Shown: positions 9,723 through 18,006, counted from the stretch's first letter. The stretch is 64,000 bases of DNA from an uncultured Muribaculaceae bacterium (GCA_910586975.1 CAJUKX010000012.1:9008-73007), one strand, 5' to 3'. Program-made: numbers and translations. The notes: generated by a model from the letters alone, not told the origin.

Positions 9723-9992
9723 ATGGATTGGTCTTCAATTGTAGGCACGGCCGCAGCCGTATGTATGATTCTTGGTTATTTGCCTCAGGCTATAACAACC
9801 ATCCGCACCCGCGATACCGATGGCATAGCTATTCCCACATTCCTGATGATGGGCCTTGGCTCGCTGTTTTTCGTAATACAGGGTATACTCCTGTCCAACT
9901 GGCCGCTGGCTATAACCAACATCATAACCTTTGTATGCTCGGCTATAGTCTTCGGTATTAAAATGTATAACGATTATTTCAAGAAACGGTAA
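9723..9992 (+). CDS. SemiSWEET / PQ-loop family sugar transporter
   Basis: 89 residues with three predicted membrane helices (about 5-23, 37-57, 62-82), the size of a bacterial SemiSWEET half-transporter, which works as a homodimer. The PQ-loop motif GYLPQ is at residues 18-22. Substrate is probably a small sugar, as known for the family, but this is not shown by sequence. The 3' end overlaps the 3' end of the convergent comEC gene by 19 bp, so read-through of each gene would give antisense RNA to the other. Confidence 0.85.
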   Translation: MDWSSIVGTAAAVCMILGYLPQAITTIRTRDTDGIAIPTFLMMGLGSLFFVIQGILLSNWPLAITNIITFVCSAIVFGIKMYNDYFKKR

Positions 9993-11968
9993 CGCAGATC
10001 AATTAAGGCTACAGAGTCGGGAATACGGGCGCGGTGTTTAAGGCTGAGGTCGCGGCTCAGTATCAATGTGTCGGCACCGGTGAGGTGTCGCGCATCGTCG
10101 GCGCTGCCTCTGTAGCGCGAGCAAATCAAAGCATAATCTGCTTTCATGGCAAGGCTGTCTTGGTCAATGGGACGGTCGAGGATTGCTATGCGCTTACACC
10201 CGGTGCTGAGTACTCCACCGCTTATGTCATAAGGACCTATACGGGTGTCGCCGGTGGTTATTATCATTGTGTCGACGGAGTGAGCCGCAAGGTAATGCTC
10301 AAGCTCGTTTTCAAGCCGCATACGTGCGTTTTCCAATCGTCCGGGATTGCAGGTGAAACGCGCTGCAACCTTATGCCCTGACCTCATAATTATAGGAGTA
10401 TTGCCATGGGTGGGTATTATGAAAAATTCATTTTCAGGTATATTATCTCCCGACACAGGCAGTATTGCAGTGCAGGCCAGGGCTACGGCCAGTGCGACGC
10501 CCCTTGCCTTGGCCTTATCTATATGAAGCGACAGCCCTGTGCAAAGTATGGCTGCCGCGAGTGCCGCGCATTGCCATCCGCTGATATATACCGGAGTGCG
10601 TGCCCAACTGATGGAGCCTAATGACGATGCGGCTTCTGCCACCGCATTTACCATGAAATTTACAAATCCGCACAGCCACACACACTCAGAACCCAATGCC
10701 GACAGCAGTACAATTACTGTACCCGCCACCATGAGCAGCGGCAACAGCAGTGTTATGAGTAAGTTGGATAATATAAATACCAGAGGAACGGCATGAAAAT
10801 AGTACACAGTGGCGGGCAGCGTGCCGAGTGTTGCACCAAGTGGCACGGTCACATATTGCACGGCCACGTATCCGCTCCAATTGCGTTTTGCCACCGGATT
10901 TATCCTGTCGCTGAACAGCAGTATCCCAAGGACGGCGCACACAGAGAGTTGGAATCCGGCCGAAAACAAGCTGAATGGTCTTGCGGCCAATATCACAATC
11001 ACGGCCACCATAAGGGCGTTGATGCTGTCGGGTCTGCGCCCGATGATGCGGCAGATGATAAATGCCGTGAACATTATGCACGCCCTTACAATAGAGTCAG
11101 ACATGCCTACCATCGCGGCATATAGCCATAGAATTATGAGCATTATCAAGTAGCGCCAGGGCCTGAGCCGTGGCCATGCTCGCAGTGGAAACAATATAAA
11201 TCCGGCAATCATGGCTATGATACCTACATGGAATCCGCTTAATGCCAGTGCGTGGGCTATGCCCGTGGCTCTGAAGTTCTCGCGTATCTCATAGTCGAGG
11301 TCATCGCCATATCCTGTTAGCAGCGCGGCAAGCAGTCCGTATGCGGCGTCATTCAGCCCGGTGTGAGCCAGAATATCTACAATTATCATCCTGCGGTCAG
11401 CCATTGTGGCTTTGAATCCGGCATGACGGCCCACTACTGTAAGAGAATCATCCTCGACAAAAGTTTGTGCGGATATGGAGTTGCGCAGATAGTATAATGA
11501 GCGGTCTTTCTGATATCTGAATGCTCCCGACAGTTCAGGCGGTTCGAGAATCGATGTTAGCCGGATTCGTGCGCCTGTCTGCGGCGGCATCCAATCGGGC
11601 AGCGAAGTGGCCGACACTACAAACGGTGTTACCGGATTATCGCCTATGGAGTCTACCCGCAGCAGCATACTCTGCGAGTGTCGTGTTGAGGAAATGCTGA
11701 TAAGCTCGGCACGCAACTGCCGCAGATTTCCGTCGAATAATCCGGCCGGAGCTTCGGTCGGTGCTGATGTGTAAGCCAAAATCCACCACGCCCCGGTAGC
11801 CATGAGGACTACGGCCGGCAGCCGCTGTTGAAAATAAATCAAGGCCACGGCAGCCAATATAAGGCATGCCGCAGCCCACCATGGACACCCCAACCACCAC
11901 AGCACTATGCCTGCTACCGCACCGATAGCAAGCGGAAGTGCCGGAAGGCGGTTGAGTGTCGGCTTCAT
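9974..11968 (-). CDS. ComEC/Rec2-family DNA uptake membrane protein
   Basis: 664 residues. An N-terminal hydrophobic stretch, an OB-like region (about 95-175), then the Competence membrane domain with LTGYGDDL...RATGIAHALALSGFHVGI (about 218-250) and seven or more transmembrane segments. ComEC forms the inner-membrane channel for single-stranded DNA in natural transformation. The C-terminal 150 residues may be a reduced metallo-beta-lactamase-like region, but I see no HxHxDH motif, so catalytic activity there is doubtful. It follows the YeiH-type gene by 13 bp and may share its transcript. Confidence 0.85.
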   Translation of the reverse strand: MKPTLNRLPALPLAIGAVAGIVLWWLGCPWWAAACLILAAVALIYFQQRLPAVVLMATGAWWILAYTSAPTEAPAGLFDGNLRQLRAELISISSTRHSQSMLLRVDSIGDNPVTPFVVSATSLPDWMPPQTGARIRLTSILEPPELSGAFRYQKDRSLYYLRNSISAQTFVEDDSLTVVGRHAGFKATMADRRMIIVDILAHTGLNDAAYGLLAALLTGYGDDLDYEIRENFRATGIAHALALSGFHVGIIAMIAGFILFPLRAWPRLRPWRYLIMLIILWLYAAMVGMSDSIVRACIMFTAFIICRIIGRRPDSINALMVAVIVILAARPFSLFSAGFQLSVCAVLGILLFSDRINPVAKRNWSGYVAVQYVTVPLGATLGTLPATVYYFHAVPLVFILSNLLITLLLPLLMVAGTVIVLLSALGSECVWLCGFVNFMVNAVAEAASSLGSISWARTPVYISGWQCAALAAAILCTGLSLHIDKAKARGVALAVALACTAILPVSGDNIPENEFFIIPTHGNTPIIMRSGHKVAARFTCNPGRLENARMRLENELEHYLAAHSVDTMIITTGDTRIGPYDISGGVLSTGCKRIAILDRPIDQDSLAMKADYALICSRYRGSADDARHLTGADTLILSRDLSLKHRARIPDSVALIDLRYRFLK

Positions 11969-11981
11969 GCAGCAGACAGTG

Positions 11982-12935
11982 TTATGCTACTGTCTTGAGC
12001 ACTACGATAAGACTTGTGAAGCTGATTATGATCCACAGTGCCACAGCGAGCATCAGGGGCTTGACGCCTACGCTGCGTATCATCTTCAGGGTAAGCGAAG
12101 CACCTATCATAAACAGAGTTACTACCATGCCGCGTTTTGCTATCCATACCATACATTCGGTAAACTCAGAGGGCATTGGCACATAGGTATTGAATATCAT
12201 CGCAGCGACAAACAGGAATATAAACCATGGAATTGAGATTTTGCCTGTTTTGTCGCGGAAGATAAACATTGTGGCGAAGGCCAGGGGTATGATCCACAAA
12301 GCACGGGTGAGCTTGATAAGTGTGGCTGTCTGCAGTGCCACCTCGCCGTAAGTCTCGCCGGCACCTACAACCGAAGATGTGTCATGTATGGCAATCGCGG
12401 CCCATGTGCCGAACTGTACCTGACTCATGTCGAACAGGTGACCCAGCGGCGGGAAAATGAACAGGGCTATGGAATTGAGAATGAAGATTACACCGAGCGA
12501 CACGGCCATCTCGTCGGTATCGGCTTTGAGCACAGGACCTACCGCCGCGATAGCACTACCGCCACAAATGGCTGTACCTGAAGAGATGAGGTAGGCTGTC
12601 TTGCGGTTGATATGGAGCCAATAGCCTATCATGGCACCTAACACCATAACTCCGATAACAGATACTACGGTAAACATCATGCCGTCGGCGCCGCTCTTGA
12701 GCGACTCCTGAAGGTTCATGTTGAAGCCAAGGCACACTACAGCCACTTGAAGCAGATACTTTGAGCATTTCTTGTTGAACTTGGGGAAGGGGTTCTCGAA
12801 GACGAACGCATAGATAAGTCCGCAAAGCAGGGCTATGGGAGCCGATATTACCAATCCGGGCATGCCGAAAAGCGAGAATGGTATAAGAATCAGTACAATC
12901 AGACCGATATAAATAACTTTAGAAAGTGATTTCAT
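11982..12935 (-). CDS. YeiH/UPF0324-family putative sulfate/anion exporter
   Basis: 317 residues with about nine to ten hydrophobic helices. The family hallmark SSGTAICGGSAIAAVGPV is present (about residues 117-134), as is AAIAIHDTSSVVGAGETYG in the second half. Some relatives are linked to sulfonate or sulfite export, but most are uncharacterised, so the substrate is open. It lies 39 bp beyond the stop of aroE (also minus strand) and 13 bp before comEC. Confidence 0.85.
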   Translation of the reverse strand: MKSLSKVIYIGLIVLILIPFSLFGMPGLVISAPIALLCGLIYAFVFENPFPKFNKKCSKYLLQVAVVCLGFNMNLQESLKSGADGMMFTVVSVIGVMVLGAMIGYWLHINRKTAYLISSGTAICGGSAIAAVGPVLKADTDEMAVSLGVIFILNSIALFIFPPLGHLFDMSQVQFGTWAAIAIHDTSSVVGAGETYGEVALQTATLIKLTRALWIIPLAFATMFIFRDKTGKISIPWFIFLFVAAMIFNTYVPMPSEFTECMVWIAKRGMVVTLFMIGASLTLKMIRSVGVKPLMLAVALWIIISFTSLIVVLKTVA

Positions 12936-12974
12936 TTGATACAGATGTATTTGCAGTTATGTAGAGAAATATGT

Positions 12975-13742
12975 TTATTTTTTCCAGATATTCCACGATA
13001 CGAAAGCCTGAAGCAGCAGCATCTCCAGCCCATTCTTTGTGATTGCGCCCATTTCTTCGGCACGTTTCATAAACAGTGTGGTATTGGGGTTGTAGAGCAG
13101 ATCGTAGCAGATATGCTCGGGTGTGAGTCCTTCGTAGGGAATGGGCGGACATTCATCCACATTGGGATACATGCCTACGGGAGTAGTGTTTACGATAATT
13201 TTATAATTCTTGATGATTTCGGGTGTAAGTTCACCGTAAGTTATCACACCGTGCTTTTTGGAGCGGGAGACCATTTTGGTTTCTACTCCCAGTTTATGCA
13301 ATGCGTGTACCACAGCGCGTGCGGCGCCACCTGTGCCCAGCACAAGGGCTTTGTCGTACGACCCGTTTTTGAGCAGCGGAGCCATTGAATCGCCGAAGCC
13401 TATGCAGTCGCTGTTATACCCTTTAAGAGAAATGGAACCGTCGGGCTGTTTGAAGATTTTAACTACATTGACAGCCCCGATGGCTTTGGCTTCGGAGTCG
13501 ATGGCGTCAAGATAGTCGATAATCTTGAGTTTGTAGGGGATTGTCACGTTGAATCCGGCCAGGTTGGGGTAGGTGGCAAGCACTTCCTCCAACTTTTCAA
13601 TTGTTGAAATCTCAAAATTCACGTAGTGAGCGTTGATTTTCTCAGATTCAAATTTCTGATTGAAGAAATCTTGAGAAAATGAATGGCCTAATGGGAACCC
13701 TATCAGTCCGAAAAGACGTGCGTAGTCGGTATTGTTTACCAT
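12975..13742 (-). CDS. aroE: Shikimate dehydrogenase AroE
   Basis: 255 residues, normal for AroE. It reduces 3-dehydroshikimate to shikimate with NADPH in the chorismate pathway. Seen: the shikimate-binding SxS loop (GHSFS, 19-23), NVTIPYK with the catalytic Lys71, GYNSDCIGF with the partner Asp, and the nucleotide-binding GTGGAARA loop (about 136-143). A TAACTTTG box lies about 130 bp upstream of the start, so the message has a long leader. Confidence 0.95.
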   Translation of the reverse strand: MVNNTDYARLFGLIGFPLGHSFSQDFFNQKFESEKINAHYVNFEISTIEKLEEVLATYPNLAGFNVTIPYKLKIIDYLDAIDSEAKAIGAVNVVKIFKQPDGSISLKGYNSDCIGFGDSMAPLLKNGSYDKALVLGTGGAARAVVHALHKLGVETKMVSRSKKHGVITYGELTPEIIKNYKIIVNTTPVGMYPNVDECPPIPYEGLTPEHICYDLLYNPNTTLFMKRAEEMGAITKNGLEMLLLQAFVSWNIWKK

Positions 13743-13872
13743 AGCATTACAAGTATATGTTTGGCGCTTTATCAGGTAACTTTTCGGTAATGAAGCTACA
13801 GCCGCACACCGTCAGCGTATGGAAAAACGCTTGATTATTCCTCTACCGTTGCCGGAAGAGAGTCTTATAACG

Positions 13873-13880
13873 CAAAGTTA
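13873..13880 (-). promoter_or_regulatory. Probable aroE promoter -7 box
   Basis: Plus-strand CAAAGTTA is TAACTTTG on the minus strand; a -33-like ATTG follows after 19 bp. It implies a leader of about 125 nt, in which I see no clear riboswitch. Confidence 0.55.
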
Positions 13881-13923
13881 CACAATTTTTGAAAATGTTC
13901 AATAAAAACATTATCTAAATTAG

Positions 13924-13959
13924 CTTAAATACCGACTTGAATACCAACTTAAATACCGG
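13924..13959. repeat. Three tandem 12-bp repeats
   Basis: Three consecutive units of the form CTTAAATACCGA (variants CTTGAATACCAA and CTTAAATACCGG) lie directly after the stop codon of the lipoprotein gene. Each unit differs from the next at 1-3 positions. Too short and unspaced to be CRISPR. Confidence 0.75.
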
Positions 13960-14568
13960 CTATGGCAGGGGCTTGTTATATTTTCGGGTAAATTCGAGTG
14001 GCAGTCGGTTGAGTTCAGCCGACATGTCCGTGCCGTCTATTTCTATACGTTTTATTTCCTTTATTGACTTTGTGACGGCAATCACCACATTTTTCAAGGG
14101 TTGCTGATGTATGGATTCGGCTACTGTGGCCGAGTCAAGTTCTACCCGAGGCCTGCCGGCTATGGTAGAGTATGGCATCGACTGCACGGCCGAATCCATC
14201 ATTACGCTGATGTCACGGGGATTTATGCTGATGAGTATCTCATCGTCGTTTAGTGTGCTCCATGTGCCGTTTGCTATGACCGATGCCGGAATCACTGTGT
14301 GCGAGGCATCATTGCCTTTGAACTGCATTTCGGCTCCCATGGTGAATTGGCCGCCGTTTATGTCTTTCTCTTTTATAAAAGTAAACAGTAATGAGCAGTT
14401 AAGCTCGGTGCCCGGGGTGAATCCGTCATGTTCCAAAACCGGTGAAATATTTACAGGTGAGCTTGTCCAGCAACCGTCGATGTCGGCGGCAAGCTTGTCT
14501 TCTTTAGAACAGCTTGAAAAGAATACTGAGATACAGGTTATGAGCAGCAGAAAGAATGTATTTTTCAT
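13960..14568 (-). CDS. Hypothetical lipoprotein
   Basis: I do not recognise the family. Starting at the ATG at 14566-14568 gives a 202-residue protein with a lipoprotein signal (MKNTFFLLLITCISVFFSSC); Cys is followed by SKED, as in surface-exported Bacteroidota lipoproteins. The frame stays open up to 14604, but the extra 12 residues are encoded mainly by the terminal repeat of the adjacent 14579-14785 element, so that start is rejected. The body is beta-rich and resembles small lipocalin-like or DUF4847-type proteins only in general layout. The element next to the start codon has probably replaced its original upstream region. Confidence 0.7.
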   Translation of the reverse strand: MKNTFFLLLITCISVFFSSCSKEDKLAADIDGCWTSSPVNISPVLEHDGFTPGTELNCSLLFTFIKEKDINGGQFTMGAEMQFKGNDASHTVIPASVIANGTWSTLNDDEILISINPRDISVMMDSAVQSMPYSTIAGRPRVELDSATVAESIHQQPLKNVVIAVTKSIKEIKRIEIDGTDMSAELNRLPLEFTRKYNKPLP

Positions 14569-14578
14569 AGAGGTACTT

Positions 14579-14785
14579 AGAGTGTGTTTGAATTTAACTC
14601 GCATTAAGATTGAGAGATAATTACGAGGGATTTTTTCAGCGTGAAGAAGGAACGTAGCGAGCTACGTGACTGATGAACGGTGGAAAAAGCACCGTAATTA
14701 GCCTCAAGATTAATGCGAAACATATTCATTTTATCTTCAATTCAACAAAATAATCATTTTTGTGTGTTAAATTCAAACACACTCT
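14579..14785. repeat. 207-bp hairpin element with perfect 20-bp terminal inverted repeats (MITE-like)
   Basis: AGAGTGTGTTTGAATTTAAC at 14579-14598 is the exact reverse complement of 14766-14785. Inside, 14600-14614 pairs with 14703-14717 and a further imperfect stem runs towards the centre, so the unit can fold as one long hairpin. The centre carries ACGTAGCGAGCTACGTGACTGATGAA, whose complement matches the core of the 166-bp repeats at 33321, 44041 and 47700. No protein is encoded. Isolated copies of the terminal 15-20-mer occur at 39734 and 56444. Confidence 0.75.
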
Positions 14786-14861
14786 TAATTCAAACAGTTG
14801 TTTTTTTAGAACATGCGATGCGGTATTAATGTTCGTAGTTGCCGAATAGCGAAATATTGAT

Positions 14862-14869
14862 TATATTTG
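14862..14869 (+). promoter_or_regulatory. Promoter -7 box of tsaC
   Basis: TATATTTG, perfect TAnnTTTG. It ends only 7 bp before the ATG of the next gene, so the message would begin at or very near its start codon. Confidence 0.7.
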
Positions 14870-14876
14870 CAAAAAA

Positions 14877-15491
14877 ATGCAAGTTCTCAAGATTTATCCC
14901 AATTCTATAAACGAACGGTTTATAGATCAGGCTGTAGAAGCGCTCCGCAACGGTGAGGTGATTATTTACCCCACCGACTCGCTGTATGCCTTCGGCTGTG
15001 ATGCGTTGAATCGCCGCGCCATAGAGCGTCTGTGCAAAATCAAAGGTCTCAATCCCGAGAAGAACCTACTCTCGATAGTTTGTGCCGACATATCGCAGGC
15101 TGCTGATTATGCCCGAATCGACAACAAGGCGTTTCAGCTGATGAAAAGCTACATCCCCGGGCCTGTGACATTTATCTTGCCCTCGTCGACCAAGTTGCCA
15201 AAGGTATTTAAAGGCCGCAAGACCGTAGGTGTGAGGGTGCCCGACAATCCAATAGCCACATACTTGGCCCGTGCGCTTGGCAATCCGCTGCTTACGTCAT
15301 CGGTAAACGAGACAGACAGCATACTGTATGACGAAGACAATATGGAAGCACCGCTTGCCGAGAACTATCCCGGAGTTGATCTGCTGATTGACGGTGGAGG
15401 CTGTGCCGCCGAGCCTTCAACCATTGTAGACCTGGCCGACTCGGATAGTCCCGAAATAATCCGTCAGGGCAGAGCGCAAATAGAATTATGA
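14877..15491 (+). CDS. L-threonylcarbamoyladenylate synthase (Sua5/YciO/YrdC family)
   Basis: 204 residues with a single YrdC domain: VIIYPTDSLYAFGCDA (29-44), KGLNPEKNLLSIVC, then PGPVTFILP and GVRVPDNPIA. The family makes threonylcarbamoyl-AMP for the universal t6A37 tRNA modification; the Lys in KxR-type positions is partly changed (KGLNPEKN), as in YciO-like members, so assignment to TsaC rather than YciO is likely but not certain. The promoter box ends 7 bp upstream, suggesting a leaderless mRNA. The stop overlaps the next start (ATGA). Confidence 0.85.
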   Translation: MQVLKIYPNSINERFIDQAVEALRNGEVIIYPTDSLYAFGCDALNRRAIERLCKIKGLNPEKNLLSIVCADISQAADYARIDNKAFQLMKSYIPGPVTFILPSSTKLPKVFKGRKTVGVRVPDNPIATYLARALGNPLLTSSVNETDSILYDEDNMEAPLAENYPGVDLLIDGGGCAAEPSTIVDLADSDSPEIIRQGRAQIEL

Positions 15492-16384
15492 AAATAAGGG
15501 AGATAGAAGTAGCGAGATTCGATGACCTGTTTCCGCGGCAGGCCTGTGTGTATGATACCGCGGAATTCTGTCTGCTCAATGGGTCGAAGGCAGAAGCTCT
15601 CAAGGCTTTCGCGCTTTTTGACGATGCCGGCAATGCCTTGGTGGGCCAGATATTCGGATTGAGGGCCGGCGTGTGGCGAGCGCCGTTCTCGGCTCCGTTT
15701 TCTGCGGCAAGTATAAACGATGGCGGAGAGAAATATGTGGATGATTTCTATAAAGAAGCGAGCGATATACTGAAACAGCCTTACCGTCTGGTCTGCGCTC
15801 CTGCGGTATATGGCATAGTAATGCCACACCTCAATAATGCTGACGCGGTGGTTGATGCCAATTTTCATTACCCCATGCAGCGATTTGCCGACTATGAGCA
15901 ATACCTGTCGCGTTCGGGGCGCTATAATCATCACCGAGCGCTGAAACATCCATTTGAGTTTTTTGAGACCGACGACATACCACGTGCCTACTCCATAATC
16001 GCAGCCAACCGTCAGTCAATGGGCTATCCACTGGCCATGTCGCTACAGCAGGTGCTGGAGACTGTGGAGCTTGTACCGGCACATTTCTTTATAGTGACTC
16101 TTGGATCTGAAGACGTAGCGGCTGCCATGATCTACGATGCTGCCCCGGGCGTAGTCCAGGTGATATATTGGGGCGACCTGCCTGACTACCGCAGCTGCAG
16201 AGCCATGAACCATCTGGCTTTCAAGACCTTTGAATGGTACTCGATACATCGCCCGGATGTACATACGGTAGACATAGGACCCGCCTCAACCGACGGAGTG
16301 CGAAACGAAGGACTCTGCCAATTCAAACTGTCGATAGGGTGCGTGGAAACAAACAAAACATCATTTATGGTTAACAAAAATTAA
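15488..16384 (+). CDS. GNAT/FemAB-like acyltransferase-fold protein, function unknown
   Basis: 298 residues, translationally coupled to the gene before it through an ATGA overlap. The layout, two weakly similar halves with a C-terminal segment (about 190-270: FFIVTLGSEDVAAAMIYDA, then VIYWGDLPDYR and the MNHLAFKTFEWY helix), resembles FemAB or other double-GNAT proteins. I cannot name a substrate. No signal or membrane segment. The fold call is an inference from pattern only. Confidence 0.6.
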   Translation: MKIREIEVARFDDLFPRQACVYDTAEFCLLNGSKAEALKAFALFDDAGNALVGQIFGLRAGVWRAPFSAPFSAASINDGGEKYVDDFYKEASDILKQPYRLVCAPAVYGIVMPHLNNADAVVDANFHYPMQRFADYEQYLSRSGRYNHHRALKHPFEFFETDDIPRAYSIIAANRQSMGYPLAMSLQQVLETVELVPAHFFIVTLGSEDVAAAMIYDAAPGVVQVIYWGDLPDYRSCRAMNHLAFKTFEWYSIHRPDVHTVDIGPASTDGVRNEGLCQFKLSIGCVETNKTSFMVNKN

Positions 16385-16418
16385 CCATACCAAGACCGCT
16401 ATATCCATAAAAACTCTC

Positions 16419-16426
16419 TACCTTTG
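16419..16426 (+). promoter_or_regulatory. Promoter -7 box of tRNA-Ser
   Basis: TACCTTTG, perfect TAnnTTTG, 24 bp before the tRNA. It implies a short 5' trailer to be removed by RNase P. Confidence 0.65.
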
Positions 16427-16449
16427 CACACGCAAAAACATATTAAAAA

Positions 16450-16537
16450 GGAGCGATGCTCGAGTGGCTGAAGAGGCACGCCTGGAAAGCGTGTAAACGT
16501 CAAAAGCGTTTCCCGAGTTCGAATCTCGGTCGCTCCG
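16450..16537 (+). tRNA. tRNA-Ser (GGA)
   Basis: 88 nt. Acceptor arm GGAGCGA/TCGCTCC, anticodon loop CTGGAAA (anticodon GGA), long class-II variable arm, T-arm with GTTCGAATC. The 3' CCA is not encoded. Confidence 0.95.
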
Positions 16538-16543
16538 CAAAGT

Positions 16544-16597
16544 AACACGCTGATTATCAATAACTAATCTATTTGAATATCAGTGTGTTGTTTTTTT
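16544..16597 (+). terminator. Terminator after tRNA-Ser
   Basis: AACACGCTGATTAT pairs with ATATCAGTGTGTT across a ~27-nt AT-rich loop, followed by GTTTTTTTGTTT. Confidence 0.8.
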
Positions 16598-16701
16598 GTT
16601 TTGAGGGGCGTTTCGCTTTAAAAAAAGCCGTTTGATGTTTCAGAATGATGCAGAGTGTTTCAAACAACAAACACAAAATAAGCACATGATAAGCGCGAGA
16701 T

Positions 16702-16824
16702 ATGGATGTCAATCGGTTTTTGGAAAGCGTTATTCCCGAAGGAATATCACCACAACTTATGGCACCGGCTCAGCAAGGCGCAAATTTGGATGCGGTGCAG
16801 TCAGCACAGCAGATGATTCAGTAA
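16702..16824 (+). pseudogene. Possible gene remnant (40 codons) downstream of tRNA-Ser
   Basis: An open frame from ATG at 16702 to TAA at 16824 reads like real protein (starts MDVNRFLESVIPEGISPQLM and ends in a Gln/Ala-rich helix) rather than a shadow frame. It is short, lacks a visible promoter, and its 3' end overlaps the stop of the toxin gene on the other strand. It could be a relic of a gene lost when the toxin-antitoxin pair arrived, or chance. Confidence 0.2.
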
Positions 16825-17192
16825 AAGAATTGACGTTTTTCCTTTGCTGTGAAAAGTTTACTTTCGCGGCAAGCTTCAAGTACAGCAGTCAAATCTTCAT
16901 CAGTCAGTTGTCCTACAATGGATGTTTGACCGTCTTGTATTGTCTTTGCCAAATATGCAGTAGAACGGGTTAGCAGATCATTCGCACTGAGGAACGAATC
17001 ATAGCGCAGGAAATCATAATCTCTCTTGCGTAATTGATATTGCATGGCAAATTGTTCTGTCTTGGCTTGGACGATTGGATGAATACGGGAATTAATGAAA
17101 AAGAAACCTGCTATCTTATCTTCAAAACTATCAGACAGGAGAATAGAACCGCGTTTTATGCCTTGTTGAAGCAATTGATGAGGTAAGTCCAT
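16818..17192 (-). CDS. Toxin partner of a Panacea antitoxin (MazF/PemK-like layout)
   Basis: 124 residues. It directly follows the DUF4065/Panacea gene with a TAATG overlap, the usual place of the toxin (PanT) in PanAT pairs. The sequence GSILLSDSF near the N-terminus, a SFLSANDLLTRS strand in the middle and a closing helix VGQLTDEDLTAVLEACRESK resemble the SH3-barrel plus C-terminal helix of MazF/PemK-type mRNA nucleases, but I cannot point to a catalytic residue with confidence. The activity is therefore inferred from context. Confidence 0.65.
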   Translation of the reverse strand: MDLPHQLLQQGIKRGSILLSDSFEDKIAGFFFINSRIHPIVQAKTEQFAMQYQLRKRDYDFLRYDSFLSANDLLTRSTAYLAKTIQDGQTSIVGQLTDEDLTAVLEACRESKLFTAKEKRQFFY

Positions 17193-17740
17193 TATAAGAA
17201 TGCGGCTTGAAGTTTCTGCCTATCGGCGATATATTCCACATACGCCTCCTCATCTCCTGCCTCACGCAGAATATCCTTTACTGAAATTTCGCGGTCACGC
17301 TTTGTGTTGCTCCATGCAAGCCCGTGTGAAAATTGAGTTAATTCTGCAAAGCTCTTATTTTTGCAAATATTCACAGCATAAGAGAGACATTCAACATCCG
17401 TTTCAGAAAGTTCGTCCATATCAGGCGCGACAAGAGAGCGCAAAATATATCTATTTTCAAAGACTAAGCTTTTTTTCAACAGCTCTATCTCATCGCTTGA
17501 TGAAAAGAAACTGTCACCTCGCAAAGCTTTAAGTATATCGTCAACGCATGATGGAACAGGACCGAACTGCATAGCTATATAGGTGTCGCCGGTAATGCTA
17601 CGGCCATAATGCGACAAATGACGTTGGTCTGCAAAATACAATATCTTGCAGAGTTTGTGCATATCAGTTTTGCCCCCTAATTGCTGAAGGGAATACAAAA
17701 GAGAATTGATAGCTTTGTCGTATTTAAATAACTTACTCAT
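17192..17740 (-). CDS. Panacea (DUF4065) antitoxin
   Basis: 182 residues matching the Panacea/SocA-like domain: KLCKILYFADQRHLSHYGRSITGDTYIAMQFGPVPS (residues about 29-64) is the family signature. Known: this domain neutralises many unrelated toxins by direct binding and is found upstream of them. Here it is the first gene of a two-gene operon with its own promoter 64-94 bp upstream. No DNA-binding domain is apparent in addition to Panacea. Confidence 0.85.
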   Translation of the reverse strand: MSKLFKYDKAINSLLYSLQQLGGKTDMHKLCKILYFADQRHLSHYGRSITGDTYIAMQFGPVPSCVDDILKALRGDSFFSSSDEIELLKKSLVFENRYILRSLVAPDMDELSETDVECLSYAVNICKNKSFAELTQFSHGLAWSNTKRDREISVKDILREAGDEEAYVEYIADRQKLQAAFL

Positions 17741-17803
17741 GAGTAATAATCGTTATATCTTTGCTATTGCAATGTAGTAGCACAGCAGCTCTGCGTTTCA
17801 CCG

Positions 17804-17834
17804 CAAAATTAGCCATTTTATTTTATTCTACAAA
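17804..17834 (-). promoter_or_regulatory. Promoter of the panA-toxin operon
   Basis: On the minus strand, TTTG (17831-17834) and TAATTTTG (17804-17811) with a 19-bp spacer. Predicted start near 17797, leader about 57 nt. Confidence 0.75.
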
Positions 17835-17838
17835 ATAA

Positions 17839-17967
17839 AAACACGCTGAGAGTGAGGAAAGTTTTGTAAAAAAAGAAGTTAAAAAAGAAGCCGCAGAAAC
17901 AATTTTAGAAGCATATTTCAAAGAGTCACTGCCGCGAGTTACAACTTGCGGCAGTTCAATTTCATAG
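17839..17967 (+). pseudogene. Possible C-terminal gene remnant without a start codon
   Basis: A 42-codon frame ending in TAG reads as a plausible charged helix (ESFVKKEVKKEAAETILEAY, then FKESLPRVTTCGSS) but has no start codon, and an in-frame TAA lies just upstream. It lies between the Panacea operon promoter and the TlpA gene. It may be the tail of a lost gene or chance in AT-rich DNA; the hairpin at 17928-17955 lies within it. Confidence 0.2.
17928..17955 (-). terminator. Inverted repeat downstream of the TlpA-like gene
   Basis: ACTGCCGC pairs with GCGGCAGT, with a further AGTT/AACT pair inside. It lies about 50 bp past the stop codon. There is no strong T-run, so the terminator call is tentative. 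Confidence 0.45.
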
Positions 17968-18006
17968 AAACATCTGTCATTGTATTGTAAAACCACAACT
18001 GGGATT

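Noticed and set aside
13924..13959. Tandem 12-bp repeats as a CRISPR remnant
   Set aside because: No spacers, units too short, and no cas genes in the window.
14569..14604. Upstream start of the 13960 lipoprotein
   Set aside because: The extra residues come mostly from the terminal repeat of the adjacent element and would displace the lipoprotein signal from the N-terminus.
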